From DATKYQ01 sp964640665 (lineage in GTDB: Bacteria; Myxococcota; B64-G9): a stretch of 64,000 nucleotides of DNA. A program made the position numbers and the translations under genes. Position 1 is the stretch's first letter. Each line of letters starts with the position of its first letter. This document shows positions 16,974 to 25,949 of this stretch, piece after piece. Under the pieces are notes generated by a model. That model ran no database searches. It was not told where the DNA came from and saw nothing but the letters and a program-made list of their open reading frames with translations. The stretch is taken from NCBI GenBank assembly GCA_964640665.1, contig CAZXHT010000021.1:1-64000 (forward strand), written 5' to 3'.

Positions 16974-17680
16974 TGTGAGCGCTTTATAAAATTGGCCAAG
17001 GGTTTCAAGGTGAAGATCCTGGTGATGACGGCAAAGGGCGTCTCCTTGTCATACTCGTCGACAACGATCAGGGTTATTCGCACCATGCGCGGCAAGCGGT
17101 TCAGCCGTTCGATCTGCGAGCAGTCCCACTCGTCGACCCAGTCATCCTTTGTCTCGTCCCACAACTCGATGCGCATCTCCTGGACGTCGGGGCAGAGCAC
17201 CTGCGCCACTCCGCCCTCCTCCGGCTCGCCGTCGATACGCGCCTTCTCGCGGCGCATCAGGTTCATCTTCGACGAGTCGTCCGGATCGCTGGCGCCGAAA
17301 TAGGTGATCACGTTCTGATCCGATTCGTGGGCGTCGCGGAACAGCCGCAGGTGCGAGAAGGAGGTGAACACCATGTGATCCAGCTTGCCTTCCTGCTCGA
17401 CCTTGAAAAGCGTGCGCTGGCGGTGCTCACCCGTGGGAGTGTCCAACTCGCGACAGTCGTAGACGAAAGCCGACGAGATTTCCCGCGACATGCGCTCCAG
17501 CGCCACCCTGACCGTATGATAGCGTTCTTGTGCCTGCATCACGAACTCGCGCGAATCGAAGGCGCGCGCAAAGCTTCCGGCGACGAGCGTCATTATCATG
17601 CCGGTGATCGTCAGCGCGATCAGCAACTCGATTAAAGTGAAGCCGCAATTTCTATTCTTGGGCGTCACGCTCGACCTCAC
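16970..17680 (-). CDS. gspJ: Type II secretion minor pseudopilin GspJ
   Basis: This 236-residue product has the prepilin signal CG before FTLIELLIALTITG, with Glu5 present. It then has the GspJ-type globular domain (HTVRVALERMSREIS). It is part of the GspI-J-K tip complex of the pseudopilus. Four-base overlaps with both gspI and gspK indicate tight translational coupling. Confidence 0.9.
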   Translation of the reverse strand: MRSSVTPKNRNCGFTLIELLIALTITGMIMTLVAGSFARAFDSREFVMQAQERYHTVRVALERMSREISSAFVYDCRELDTPTGEHRQRTLFKVEQEGKLDHMVFTSFSHLRLFRDAHESDQNVITYFGASDPDDSSKMNLMRREKARIDGEPEEGGVAQVLCPDVQEMRIELWDETKDDWVDEWDCSQIERLNRLPRMVRITLIVVDEYDKETPFAVITRIFTLKPLANFIKRSQ

Positions 17681-18486
17681 TTGCCCATCGGCGAAAAACG
17701 GCCCGGGACGCCCTTGTTGATGGACGTCTTCGCGCCGGGCGGCAGGTTGGTCGCGCCAGGCAGGCCCGAGCCCGCGGCCATGCCGGGCTGGGTCCCGGGC
17801 GTCATGCCGGGCTGCGCCCCCGCCCCCGACGGGGCCTGGGGCACCCTGACCAGGTGGGTGGACAGCACCAGCTGGTAGCCGGGGCCGCCTTCGCCCCAGG
17901 AGACCGTTAATTTCTCGAGACGGATGGACTCCTCGAGCATGGTGGCCAAGGCGTCAACCTGTCCCCGCAACATCTCCGGGTTCAGCATGGATGCCAGGCC
18001 GCCCATTCCGCCCCCGCCCGCAGAGCCCTTGCCGAGCAGTCCCTGCTGCTCGAACATGCCCTTGAACTGGCCGAACTCGTCCGAGCCTTTGAGCTTGTCG
18101 AGGGCTGATGCGGATTTGGCTTCCTCGCCCTCGCCGCCCAGTCCTGACGAGGACAGCATGTGGTCGAAGGCCGCATCGAGCGGCAGCTCCACCTTGAGAA
18201 CTTCCAGCTTGAACTGGAAATGCGGATACCCCTGGTCGTCGAAGTCGCCCTCCTCGGTGTCGTCCATGTCAGGGAAGCCTTCCTTGGTGAGTTTCTCCTC
18301 GGCTTCTTCCATCTTGGCCTGGGCCAGGAAGGTGGCCACGGTGAGTTGCTTGCCGTAAGTGCTGAGATTAATGGCGCCGCTCTGCACCTGCAGCAGGGCC
18401 ACGTATGAAGTAGCCAGGATACCCAGGGCGACCATAACCTCGAGCAACGTCGAGCCCCGCCGGGCGGCTGTCAGCCGACCGATCAT
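17677..18486 (-). CDS. gspI: Type II secretion minor pseudopilin GspI
   Basis: This 269-residue product has the prepilin signal RG before STLLEVMVALGILATSY, with Glu5 present. The protein is about twice the length of usual GspI (~125). Residues about 105-180 are a Gly/Ser-rich, low-complexity insert, and the C-terminus (about 215-269) is Pro/Gly-rich. The insertions are unusual and may form an extended tip loop. The 4 bp overlaps with gspH and gspJ fit the operon. Confidence 0.85.
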   Translation of the reverse strand: MIGRLTAARRGSTLLEVMVALGILATSYVALLQVQSGAINLSTYGKQLTVATFLAQAKMEEAEEKLTKEGFPDMDDTEEGDFDDQGYPHFQFKLEVLKVELPLDAAFDHMLSSSGLGGEGEEAKSASALDKLKGSDEFGQFKGMFEQQGLLGKGSAGGGGMGGLASMLNPEMLRGQVDALATMLEESIRLEKLTVSWGEGGPGYQLVLSTHLVRVPQAPSGAGAQPGMTPGTQPGMAAGSGLPGATNLPPGAKTSINKGVPGRFSPMGK

Positions 18487-19133
18487 TCCTCGGGGCCCTC
18501 CACGTACTGGGGGTAGATCTTGACGCTGCCGAGCAGCGCCTCGACCGACAGGGTGTAGATGTCCCGGTCGTCGTCAACCAGGTGGATAACCGCGCGCTCA
18601 GTCATGCCGGTCGGAAAACAGTACAGGTAAGCCCGTCCGGTCGTGACCCTGTCGTCCTGGTGCGCCACCCAGACGTCATCGATGGAAATACCGTCTGGCA
18701 GGCCGGCCTTCTTGGTTATCGGCCCAGCGAAGTCGGCAAATGAAGCGCGGGACTTCGGCTTCCACATATCGCCGCTCTCTATGAATGAGCGGCCCATGAA
18801 GCGCCGGGCGCGATCATTTTCTTCGGGAGGCTGCAACTCACCGTCGCTCACCCGGGTCTTCTCGCGCTCGAGCAGGAACTTGTCGCTGGAGCTTTCGACC
18901 CAGTAGCTGTTCTCGTCCAGGTCGAAAACCACACGGAAGGGAGAGTTTTTCCTGGCCGCCAGATCGTAGGTGTAACGAATGGCGCCCGCCAGCCTGGAGG
19001 CCGAGGTCTTGAGGTTCATGCCGGTGATGTTGCTGACCGAGGGGATCACCATGGAGATGATCATCACCATCAGCGAGATGGTGATTACCAGCTCGATCAG
19101 CGTGAAACCGTGATTTCGGGGTCTGCCTGCCAT
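18483..19133 (-). CDS. gspH: Type II secretion minor pseudopilin GspH
   Basis: This 216-residue product has the prepilin signal NHG before FTLIELVITISLMVM, with Glu5 present, and a beta-rich GspH-like C-domain. It lies between gspG (27 bp gap) and gspI (4 bp overlap). It is thought to link the tip complex to the GspG shaft. Confidence 0.85.
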   Translation of the reverse strand: MAGRPRNHGFTLIELVITISLMVMIISMVIPSVSNITGMNLKTSASRLAGAIRYTYDLAARKNSPFRVVFDLDENSYWVESSSDKFLLEREKTRVSDGELQPPEENDRARRFMGRSFIESGDMWKPKSRASFADFAGPITKKAGLPDGISIDDVWVAHQDDRVTTGRAYLYCFPTGMTERAVIHLVDDDRDIYTLSVEALLGSVKIYPQYVEGPEE

Positions 19134-19160
19134 GCGGCTCTCCGTTGCCGTCCAATCTCC

Positions 19161-19568
19161 TTACTGTTCGAGGGAAAGGTCTTTGTCGAAACCCTCCCCA
19201 CCCGAGGCGCCGTCGGCCCCGAAGGACTTGATGGTGTACGAGCGGGCGTTATGGCGCACGTACTGGAACTCGTTGCCCCACATGTCCTTTGGGAGACTTT
19301 TCATCACACCCTGGGTGACCAGGATCTGTAGCCCCTCCTCGGTGGATGGATAGGACACCGACCTGATCTTGTAGGCGTCCAGGGCTTCCTCGACGTTGTG
19401 CATCTGGATCTTGGTCGCGTCGACCTTGGACTGCTCCTGCTGCCTGACGAAGAAGACCGTGATCAGGGTTGCCATCATGCCCATGATGGCGATGACGACC
19501 ATGATCTCGATCAAAGTCATGCCCCGCACATCCCGGGCAACCATCCGTAGCTGCTTGTTCTTTTTCAT
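19161..19568 (-). CDS. gspG: Type II secretion major pseudopilin GspG
   Basis: This 135-residue product is the usual GspG length. The signal VRG precedes MTLIEIMVVIAIMGMMA (Glu5 present). The conserved GspG region follows: YPSTEEGLQILV, LPKDMWGNEFQY, and a C-terminal Asp-rich loop (GADGASGGEG) that binds calcium in characterised homologues. It is the main shaft subunit. No prepilin peptidase gene lies in this operon; a CpaA-type one is at 59929. Confidence 0.95.
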   Translation of the reverse strand: MKKNKQLRMVARDVRGMTLIEIMVVIAIMGMMATLITVFFVRQQEQSKVDATKIQMHNVEEALDAYKIRSVSYPSTEEGLQILVTQGVMKSLPKDMWGNEFQYVRHNARSYTIKSFGADGASGGEGFDKDLSLEQ

Positions 19569-19605
19569 TCCGTATCCTCCGGCTCTCTTTTATATTATCA
19601 ACTGT

Positions 19606-20154
19606 TTAGGCTTCTTCTTCACGCGGCCGTTTCCGCCAGCTTCGGTAGAGATAGCCGACCAGGATCAAGGAACCCGCCGTGATCGATATGTCCGCCAGGT
19701 TGAACGTCGGCCAGTGGGCCCGGCCCGCCCAGGAGACGTCGATGAAATCCATTACCTCGCCCCGCACAACACGATCGGCCAGGTTGGAGATCGCGCCCCC
19801 GAGAATCAACCCTAACGATATCGAGGTGGTCCTGGACCAGCCGAGTGTGCGCACGGCGAAGGTGACTATTGCAAAAATGGCCAACACGCCCAGGGCCAGC
19901 AACACCGGCAGACGCAAATTGTCCGGGAGGTTGGCGAAGAGCCCGAAGGCCCCATGTGGGTTGGACCGAAGCTGCAACTCGAAAAACCCCGGAACCAGTT
20001 GCAGCGGGCGGCCGGGTGCCAGGAGCGAGCCTGCGATCCACTTGCTGATCTGGTCCAGCATACCGGCGGTCAGCCCGATCGTCAGCACGACGACGGCGTG
20101 ATAGACGCGGTACCCGGCTTTATTCCGGCCGGGGGTTTGTGGATCGCGGTTCAT
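19606..20154 (-). CDS. lspA: Lipoprotein signal peptidase (signal peptidase II)
   Basis: This 182-residue product has four membrane helices and the family motifs: DQISKW (about 34), NPHGAFG (about 65), GGAISNLADRV with the first catalytic Asp (about 127), and FNLADISI with the second (about 155). It removes signal peptides from lipidated prolipoproteins in the inner membrane. Its location between gspF and gspG, inside the T2SS operon, is unusual. It suits a region with many predicted lipoproteins. Confidence 0.95.
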   Translation of the reverse strand: MNRDPQTPGRNKAGYRVYHAVVVLTIGLTAGMLDQISKWIAGSLLAPGRPLQLVPGFFELQLRSNPHGAFGLFANLPDNLRLPVLLALGVLAIFAIVTFAVRTLGWSRTTSISLGLILGGAISNLADRVVRGEVMDFIDVSWAGRAHWPTFNLADISITAGSLILVGYLYRSWRKRPREEEA

Positions 20155-20158
20155 TGTG

Positions 20159-21376
20159 TCACCTTACGAACTCGTTGAGCTGCATGATAGGCAGCAGGAT
20201 CGACAAGACCATGAAGGCGACTGCGCCGCCCATGAAGACGATCATCAGCGGCTCAAGCAGCGTGGTCAAGGCGTTGATGCGGTTCTCGGCCTGATCCTGG
20301 TAGCTTTCGGCAACGTTGTTCAACATTTCTTCGAGCTGGCCCGAACGCTCTCCCACGGCGATCATGTGGATCACCAGGGGGGGGAATTCTCCGCTGCGCC
20401 TGAGCGGGGCGGCGATGCTCTCGCCCTCCTTGATGCTGTCGCGGGCGTCGTCGATGGCCCGGGCCAGGATCTTGTTGTTGACAATCGAGCGCACGATCGA
20501 AAGAGCCGTCAATAGCGGCACGCCGCTTACCAGCAGCGTCGATAAGGTCTTTGCGAAGCGCGAGATGGCCAGCATGCGAATGATCTTACCGGCGATAGGC
20601 ATATCCAGCATGAAGCGATCCCAGCGCAGGCGCCCCCGTTCGGTCTTGATGTACTGGATCAGGCCGATGATGCCCAGCACCAGCAACACTAAAATGAGCC
20701 ACCAGTAATCCCTGACGAAGTTGGCCATGGTAAGGAGCACCTTGGTCGGCAAGGGCAGGGCTGCCTTGCGGTCGGCGAAGATCTTGGTGATCTTTGGTAT
20801 AACCACGACCATCAGGATGGTTAAAATGCCCATCCCGATCATTACCATGATTGCCGGGTAGGTCATCGTGCCGATCACCTTGGAGCGCAGCTTCGCTTGG
20901 CCCTCGGTGAAATCCGCCAGACGGTTGAGGACGACATCGAGGGCGCCCGACGACTCGCCGGCGCGGATCATGTTGCAATACAGTTCGGGGAAGACCTTGG
21001 GATGGTGACCCATGGCGTCCGCCAGCGAACTGCCCTCGTTCACCCGCTGCTTGACCTGTGCTGTGACCATCTTTAAAGTCTGGTTCTCGGCTTGATCGAT
21101 GACAGCGCTGAGGCTCTCGACCAATGTCACGCCGGCCTTGAGCAGGGTTGCCAGTTGGCGCGTGATCACGGACAGCTCGCGTGTCGATACTCGCGCCGTC
21201 AGTTTTTTCAGATCGATCTCGCCGCGCTTGGTGCGTTCTTGCTGCTGCTGGATCTCCGTCGGAAAGACGCCGTCCTTGCGCAGCAGAGATTGCAGGGTGC
21301 GGATGCCGTCCGCGTTGCGAATACCGCTTACGGCCTTGCCTGAACTGGATACACCCTTGTAGTGGTAGACGGCCAT
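20159..21376 (-). CDS. gspF: Type II secretion inner-membrane platform protein GspF
   Basis: This 405-residue product has the canonical length, two T2SF domains (about 70-195 and 270-395) and three membrane helices (about 170-195, 220-240, 375-395). The conserved segments ELSVITRQLATLLKAGV and ALSIVRSIVNN are visible. It is the polytopic platform core that couples the GspE ATPase to pseudopilus assembly. It lies 5 bp from lspA and 6 bp from gspE. Confidence 0.95.
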   Translation of the reverse strand: MAVYHYKGVSSSGKAVSGIRNADGIRTLQSLLRKDGVFPTEIQQQQERTKRGEIDLKKLTARVSTRELSVITRQLATLLKAGVTLVESLSAVIDQAENQTLKMVTAQVKQRVNEGSSLADAMGHHPKVFPELYCNMIRAGESSGALDVVLNRLADFTEGQAKLRSKVIGTMTYPAIMVMIGMGILTILMVVVIPKITKIFADRKAALPLPTKVLLTMANFVRDYWWLILVLLVLGIIGLIQYIKTERGRLRWDRFMLDMPIAGKIIRMLAISRFAKTLSTLLVSGVPLLTALSIVRSIVNNKILARAIDDARDSIKEGESIAAPLRRSGEFPPLVIHMIAVGERSGQLEEMLNNVAESYQDQAENRINALTTLLEPLMIVFMGGAVAFMVLSILLPIMQLNEFVR

Positions 21377-21382
21377 GATAGC

Positions 21383-23092
21383 TTAGAACGTGTCCTCCTG
21401 GGTTACCCTGAGAACTTCCTCGATCGTTGTGATGCCCCGCGCTATCTTGTCGGCTCCGTCCTCGCGCAGGGTAAGCATGCCCTTGGACATGGCTGCGTGT
21501 TTGATCGTACCGGAGTCCGTGTTCTTGAGCACCAGCCCGCGGATGTCGTCATCGACCACCAGAAGCTCGTAAATTCCCAAACGGCCGAGGTATCCGGTCT
21601 TGAAGCACTTGGAGCAGCCGACGGCCTTGTAGATCGACTCGGGCATCTGGACTCCGTCGTCACGCAGCCCCAGCTTGTTCCATTCGTCCCTGGTAGGTTT
21701 AACTTGCTTGCGACAGTGCGGGCACATGGTGCGCACCAGGCGTTGGGCCAGGATGGCCACCAGGGATGACGCCGCCAGGAACGGTTCGACACCCATGTCG
21801 ACCAGGCGCGTGACGGCTCCGGCGGAGTCGTTGGTGTGCACGGTCGAGAAGACCAGGTGACCGGTCAGCGATGCCTGGATGGCGATCTCGGCAGTCGGCA
21901 GGTCGCGTATCTCGCCCACCATGATCACGTCGGGATCCTGGCGCAGGAATGATCGCAGGACGTTGGAAAAGGAAAGATCGATCTTCTCGTTGACGTGGAT
22001 CTGGGCGATGCCCGGCAACTGGTACTCGACGGGATCCTCGACGGTCAGGATGTTGATCTCGGGCGTGTTGATCTTGGTCAAGGCCGCGTAGAGTGTCGTC
22101 GTCTTGCCGCTGCCGGTCGGGCCGGTGACCAGGACGATGCCGTGGCTGAGGTGAATGAGCTGGTTCATCTTGCGCAGGTTGCCCTCGTTCATCCCCAGCT
22201 CGTTCAAATCGAGCAACACGGCCGTCTTGTCCAGCAGGCGCATGACCACGCGCTCACCCTGCACGGTGGGAACCGTGCTCAGGCGGATGTCGATGTCGCG
22301 CCCGGCCAACTTGATGCGGATGCGGCCGTCCTGTGGCAGGCGCTTCTCGGCGATGTTGAGCCCGCCCATGATCTTCACCCGCGAGGTGATGCTCGACTGA
22401 AAACGCTTCGGCGTGCGCAGGATCTCGTAGAGGATACCGTCGCGGCGGAAGCGCACCGAGATGTCTCTTTCCATCGGCTCGATGTGGATGTCGGAGCAGC
22501 GCTCCTTGACGGCCTGGAAGAGCAGCGAGTTCACCAGCCGGATGATGGGCGCCTCGTCCGAGGCATCCAGCAAATCTTCAGGTTCTTCCAGTTCCTGTGC
22601 CAGCGAGTCGAGATCGGTTTCTTCGAGGTCGTCCACCAGCGCCTCGGCCTCGCCGGCCGCTCGGTCGTAGAGGCGGTTGATGCCGTTGAGAATGGTCTGA
22701 CCGACGGCCAGCACCGGCCTGATGGGCTGGCCGAGCAACACCCTGACATCGTCCAGGGCGAAGGTGTTCAGCGGATCGGCCACGGCGACGATGACTTCCT
22801 CGCCATTCTGTCCCAGGGGCAGGACGAGTTGCTGCTTGGCGAAGTTGATCGGTATGCGGCGCACAAGTTCGGGGTCGACCCCGTCGATGTCGATGTCGTC
22901 GACCACCGGCAGGTCGAGTTGGGTCGCCAGTGCCTGAACCACGTCCTCCGCCGAAGCGGCCTTGATCGAGACCAGGATCTCTCCGATCCTGCCTCCACGC
23001 TCGGCCTGCGCGGCAAGCGCCTGTTCGAGTTTCTCCTCGTCGAAGCCCGTCTGTTCGAGAAGGATCTGACCGAGCTTTCTGGTGTCACCCAT
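21383..23092 (-). CDS. gspE: Type II secretion ATPase GspE
   Basis: This 569-residue product starts at ATG 23092, 9 bp after GGGAG; a GTG six bases upstream is less likely. An MshEN-type N-domain (about 5-150) precedes the secretion NTPase core. Walker A GPTGSGKT is at 324-331, the Asp box TVEDPVEY near 350, Walker B VIMVGEIRD near 389, then HTND. The C-terminal zinc module has CPHC (457/460) and CSKC (493/496). It powers pseudopilus assembly from the cytoplasm. Confidence 0.96.
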   Translation of the reverse strand: MGDTRKLGQILLEQTGFDEEKLEQALAAQAERGGRIGEILVSIKAASAEDVVQALATQLDLPVVDDIDIDGVDPELVRRIPINFAKQQLVLPLGQNGEEVIVAVADPLNTFALDDVRVLLGQPIRPVLAVGQTILNGINRLYDRAAGEAEALVDDLEETDLDSLAQELEEPEDLLDASDEAPIIRLVNSLLFQAVKERCSDIHIEPMERDISVRFRRDGILYEILRTPKRFQSSITSRVKIMGGLNIAEKRLPQDGRIRIKLAGRDIDIRLSTVPTVQGERVVMRLLDKTAVLLDLNELGMNEGNLRKMNQLIHLSHGIVLVTGPTGSGKTTTLYAALTKINTPEINILTVEDPVEYQLPGIAQIHVNEKIDLSFSNVLRSFLRQDPDVIMVGEIRDLPTAEIAIQASLTGHLVFSTVHTNDSAGAVTRLVDMGVEPFLAASSLVAILAQRLVRTMCPHCRKQVKPTRDEWNKLGLRDDGVQMPESIYKAVGCSKCFKTGYLGRLGIYELLVVDDDIRGLVLKNTDSGTIKHAAMSKGMLTLREDGADKIARGITTIEEVLRVTQEDTF

Positions 23093-23109
23093 TGTCACAG
23101 GCTCCCGTG

Positions 23110-25935
23110 CTACTCCACTTCCAAGCGGCTATCATGCTCGGCGGGTTGTTCAGTCGCCCCGGGCGCTTCCGGGGGTTGCTCGAGCGGTGGTGGCTCGGCC
23201 TCTTTGGTTGTCGGGATGGCCGCTGCGTCAACATCTTCGTCGGGGCCTTTAGCGGCAGCCGCTTGAGGGGTCACGACGATTTCCTTGCCCGTTCCTTTAC
23301 CGCCGTTTTCGATCTTGGAGAGCTCTTTGGTAAGAGTAAGGTGGATGTCGGCCAGCGGGCCGTGCCGCTTGCGAAAGTCGATGAAGGATTTGTACTCGGG
23401 CCCCTCTCCGTAGAAGCGCTCGATGAACTCCTTGCGCTCTGCCATCTTGCGCTCGAAGATGGCCCTGAAATCTTCGGGGCCTTCGATTACGTGTGGCGTC
23501 AAGAACAGAAGCAGGTTGGTTTTCGTTTTTTGCTTCTTGCGCGTTCGGAAAAGCCAACCTATCACCGGAATGTCGCCGAGCACCGGAATCTTGGTCTCGC
23601 CCACGTCGACCTTTTCGCGGATCAGGCCGCCGATAACGACGGTCTGCTCGTTCTGGACCTCGACCACCGTCTTGGCCGAGCGCTTGGTGGTGGTCGGGCC
23701 GAGAGGGTTGGAGGTGTCCTTGACCTCGCTTAGTTCTTCTTCCAGCTCCAGCCTGATCATGTTGCCCTCGTTGATCTGCGGCTTGATCTTCAGTGTCAGG
23801 CCGACCTCCTGGCGGTTGATGGATCCCATGCCCATGCCGCCCAGCATTCCCCCCAGGCCGCCGAGACCGCCCATGCCTTGGTTGATACCCGAGGTGGCAG
23901 AGCTCGTTCCCGCCAGCGAGGCCAGTCCGGCCAGAGAGCTCATTCCCCCGCCGTAGCCCCCGTAACCGCCGGGCATGGGGATGTTCTCACCGACCTTGAT
24001 TTCGGCCTCCTCGTTGTCCGAGGTCAGGATGTGCGGCGTGCTGAGCACGTTGACGTTGGAGTCGGTCTGCAGTGCCTGGAGCATGACGCCGAAGGAAGGC
24101 AGCGCGATGCCGGCTAAAATGCTGTCCTCGCCCGCCAGCTCGGGGCCGCGGATACCCCCCAAAAATCCAAGCAGGCTGAGGTTGGGCGCCAGCGAGTTGA
24201 AGTTGGATCCCTGAGACTTGAACTGGCTGCCGAAGAACAGCGGCACGGTCTCGCCCGCGATCTGTGCGGCGGCTCCGGTGTGGAAGGTGAGGCCGGTCTC
24301 CTTGGAAGTGTCCAGGTTGACTTCCATGATGACCGCCTCGACGAATACCTGGCGCCGGGGGATGTCCAACTTCTTGATCACCTTCAGCATGCTCTTGAAA
24401 TCGTTGGGGTTGGCGACGATGACCAGCGAGTTGGTAGCCTTGTCGGAGGTCACTTTGACCTCGCCCTGAAACAGTTCGGCTGCCTTCGGCGCCCCCCCTG
24501 TCTTTCCCCTGCTCTTGCCGCGCTTCGATGTCGTCATGCTGTGCCGGCCGGGAGTTCCCGAGGCCAGCGAAGTCAGCGTGGAGGCCAACTCCTCGGAGTC
24601 GGCGTGCTCCAGGTAGATCACCTGGATCTGGCCCTCGCCGGGGATGGGAACGTCGATCTGCTTGATCAGGTCTTCGATCTTGGAAAAGGCACGGACCGGC
24701 GCCACCAGGATCAGCTTATTGGTTCGCTCGTCGGCGATGACTTTTGAGAGGGTAACGCCGCTATCGTCCCCGGATTCCGCCCGTCCCGGGGGCACCGTGC
24801 TCTTGCTTCGTCCGGGGCGCACCGGCTGGATGCGATGGCTCTTGGTACGGCCGCTGGAGGATCCTCCCTTCTGGCCGAAGATTTCCTCCAGGGTCTGGGA
24901 TAGCTCGGTGGCCTCGGCGTATTCCACCTGGATCACGCGGATCTCTTCCTGGCCCAGGGGCGTATCGAGCTGCTTGAGTATCTCCAACAGGCGGTGCATG
25001 TTGTTGCCGGTGTCGGAGATGATCAGCGTGTTGGTCGGGGCGTAGGGGTAGCTGTCGCCGTCCTTGCTGGTTAGCTGCTTGACCGTGCCGTTGACCGTGT
25101 TGGCGTCTACGTACTCGAGCTGTACGACCCGGGTGACCATCAGGTCGAGAGCCGGGATATCGACCTTCTCGCCGATGAAGGTGGGGATGGTATCCTTGGT
25201 GGCGTCCCTCTTCATCTGAATTTTAAGGAAGTTACCGACCTTGACGACCGTCATGTTGTTGACGTTGAGCGCGGACAAGAACGCCCTGTAGGCCTCGTCG
25301 GCCGTGACCGGCGTGTTGGATAAAATTGTGATCTTGCCGCCGCGGATGCTGTCACCGATAATGAAGTTCTTGCAGGTCTGCTTGCTGATCCACTGGACGA
25401 TTTCGAGCACTTCGGCTTCGTTGAAGTTCATCATCACCCGCATGCGGGGGGGCAGCGGGCGGCACCTCTTCTCTTTGGTTGATACCTTTGATTTGGCGCC
25501 CGCGCTCTTGTCGGAACCTTCAGCGGAGCCTTTGTCGGCGCCGGTCTGTGTCGATTCGGCGCCGCGCAGGTGGCGGGTCGGGGAGCCGGGCCCGGTAGCG
25601 CGAGGCGGCGTTGACAATTTGCCCGGAGGCGTCGGGCGGCGCAGCTTCCCGGCCGGCTGGATACCCCGGCGCAGTCCCGGCTTGATCGGCTTGATGCGCG
25701 ATGATGCAGGCGTTGGGCGAAACGCCGGCGTGCGCTTCAGCTTCTTGAGGCCCTTCATCTTGGTGGTCACAGGGCTCTCTGGCTCGCTTTTCTCCTGCGC
25801 GAGCAGCAGCGCCCGGTCATTTCCGCGGGCGCCGCCTTCGCCGTCGTTGCCGTGGTCAGCGCGGGCTGGGTTTGGCGCGGCCGTGAGCAGACCAAGAACG
25901 GCGATGGTTACAGAAATACGGTGCACGATGGTCAT
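23110..25935 (-). CDS. gspD: Type II secretion outer-membrane secretin GspD
   Basis: This 941-residue product is longer than most GspD (~650-700). A signal peptide (1-27) is followed by a basic Pro-rich extension of about 130 residues. The N0 domain starts near 165 and N1-N3 repeats run to about 550. The secretin domain ends in VPVLGDIPVIGWLF and LLLFLTPHVI. Between its strands lies a Gly/Met-rich low-complexity loop (about 650-705). A C-terminal Pro/Glu tail (about 885-941) follows. It forms the outer-membrane channel. No adjacent pilotin is recognised. Confidence 0.95.
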   Translation of the reverse strand: MTIVHRISVTIAVLGLLTAAPNPARADHGNDGEGGARGNDRALLLAQEKSEPESPVTTKMKGLKKLKRTPAFRPTPASSRIKPIKPGLRRGIQPAGKLRRPTPPGKLSTPPRATGPGSPTRHLRGAESTQTGADKGSAEGSDKSAGAKSKVSTKEKRCRPLPPRMRVMMNFNEAEVLEIVQWISKQTCKNFIIGDSIRGGKITILSNTPVTADEAYRAFLSALNVNNMTVVKVGNFLKIQMKRDATKDTIPTFIGEKVDIPALDLMVTRVVQLEYVDANTVNGTVKQLTSKDGDSYPYAPTNTLIISDTGNNMHRLLEILKQLDTPLGQEEIRVIQVEYAEATELSQTLEEIFGQKGGSSSGRTKSHRIQPVRPGRSKSTVPPGRAESGDDSGVTLSKVIADERTNKLILVAPVRAFSKIEDLIKQIDVPIPGEGQIQVIYLEHADSEELASTLTSLASGTPGRHSMTTSKRGKSRGKTGGAPKAAELFQGEVKVTSDKATNSLVIVANPNDFKSMLKVIKKLDIPRRQVFVEAVIMEVNLDTSKETGLTFHTGAAAQIAGETVPLFFGSQFKSQGSNFNSLAPNLSLLGFLGGIRGPELAGEDSILAGIALPSFGVMLQALQTDSNVNVLSTPHILTSDNEEAEIKVGENIPMPGGYGGYGGGMSSLAGLASLAGTSSATSGINQGMGGLGGLGGMLGGMGMGSINRQEVGLTLKIKPQINEGNMIRLELEEELSEVKDTSNPLGPTTTKRSAKTVVEVQNEQTVVIGGLIREKVDVGETKIPVLGDIPVIGWLFRTRKKQKTKTNLLLFLTPHVIEGPEDFRAIFERKMAERKEFIERFYGEGPEYKSFIDFRKRHGPLADIHLTLTKELSKIENGGKGTGKEIVVTPQAAAAKGPDEDVDAAAIPTTKEAEPPPLEQPPEAPGATEQPAEHDSRLEVE

Positions 25936-25949
25936 GGCTGGATACCTTT

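Noticed and set aside
21995..23266. 423-codon plus-strand frame
   Set aside because: It is antisense to gspE and gspD, which have complete motifs; a GC-rich shadow frame.
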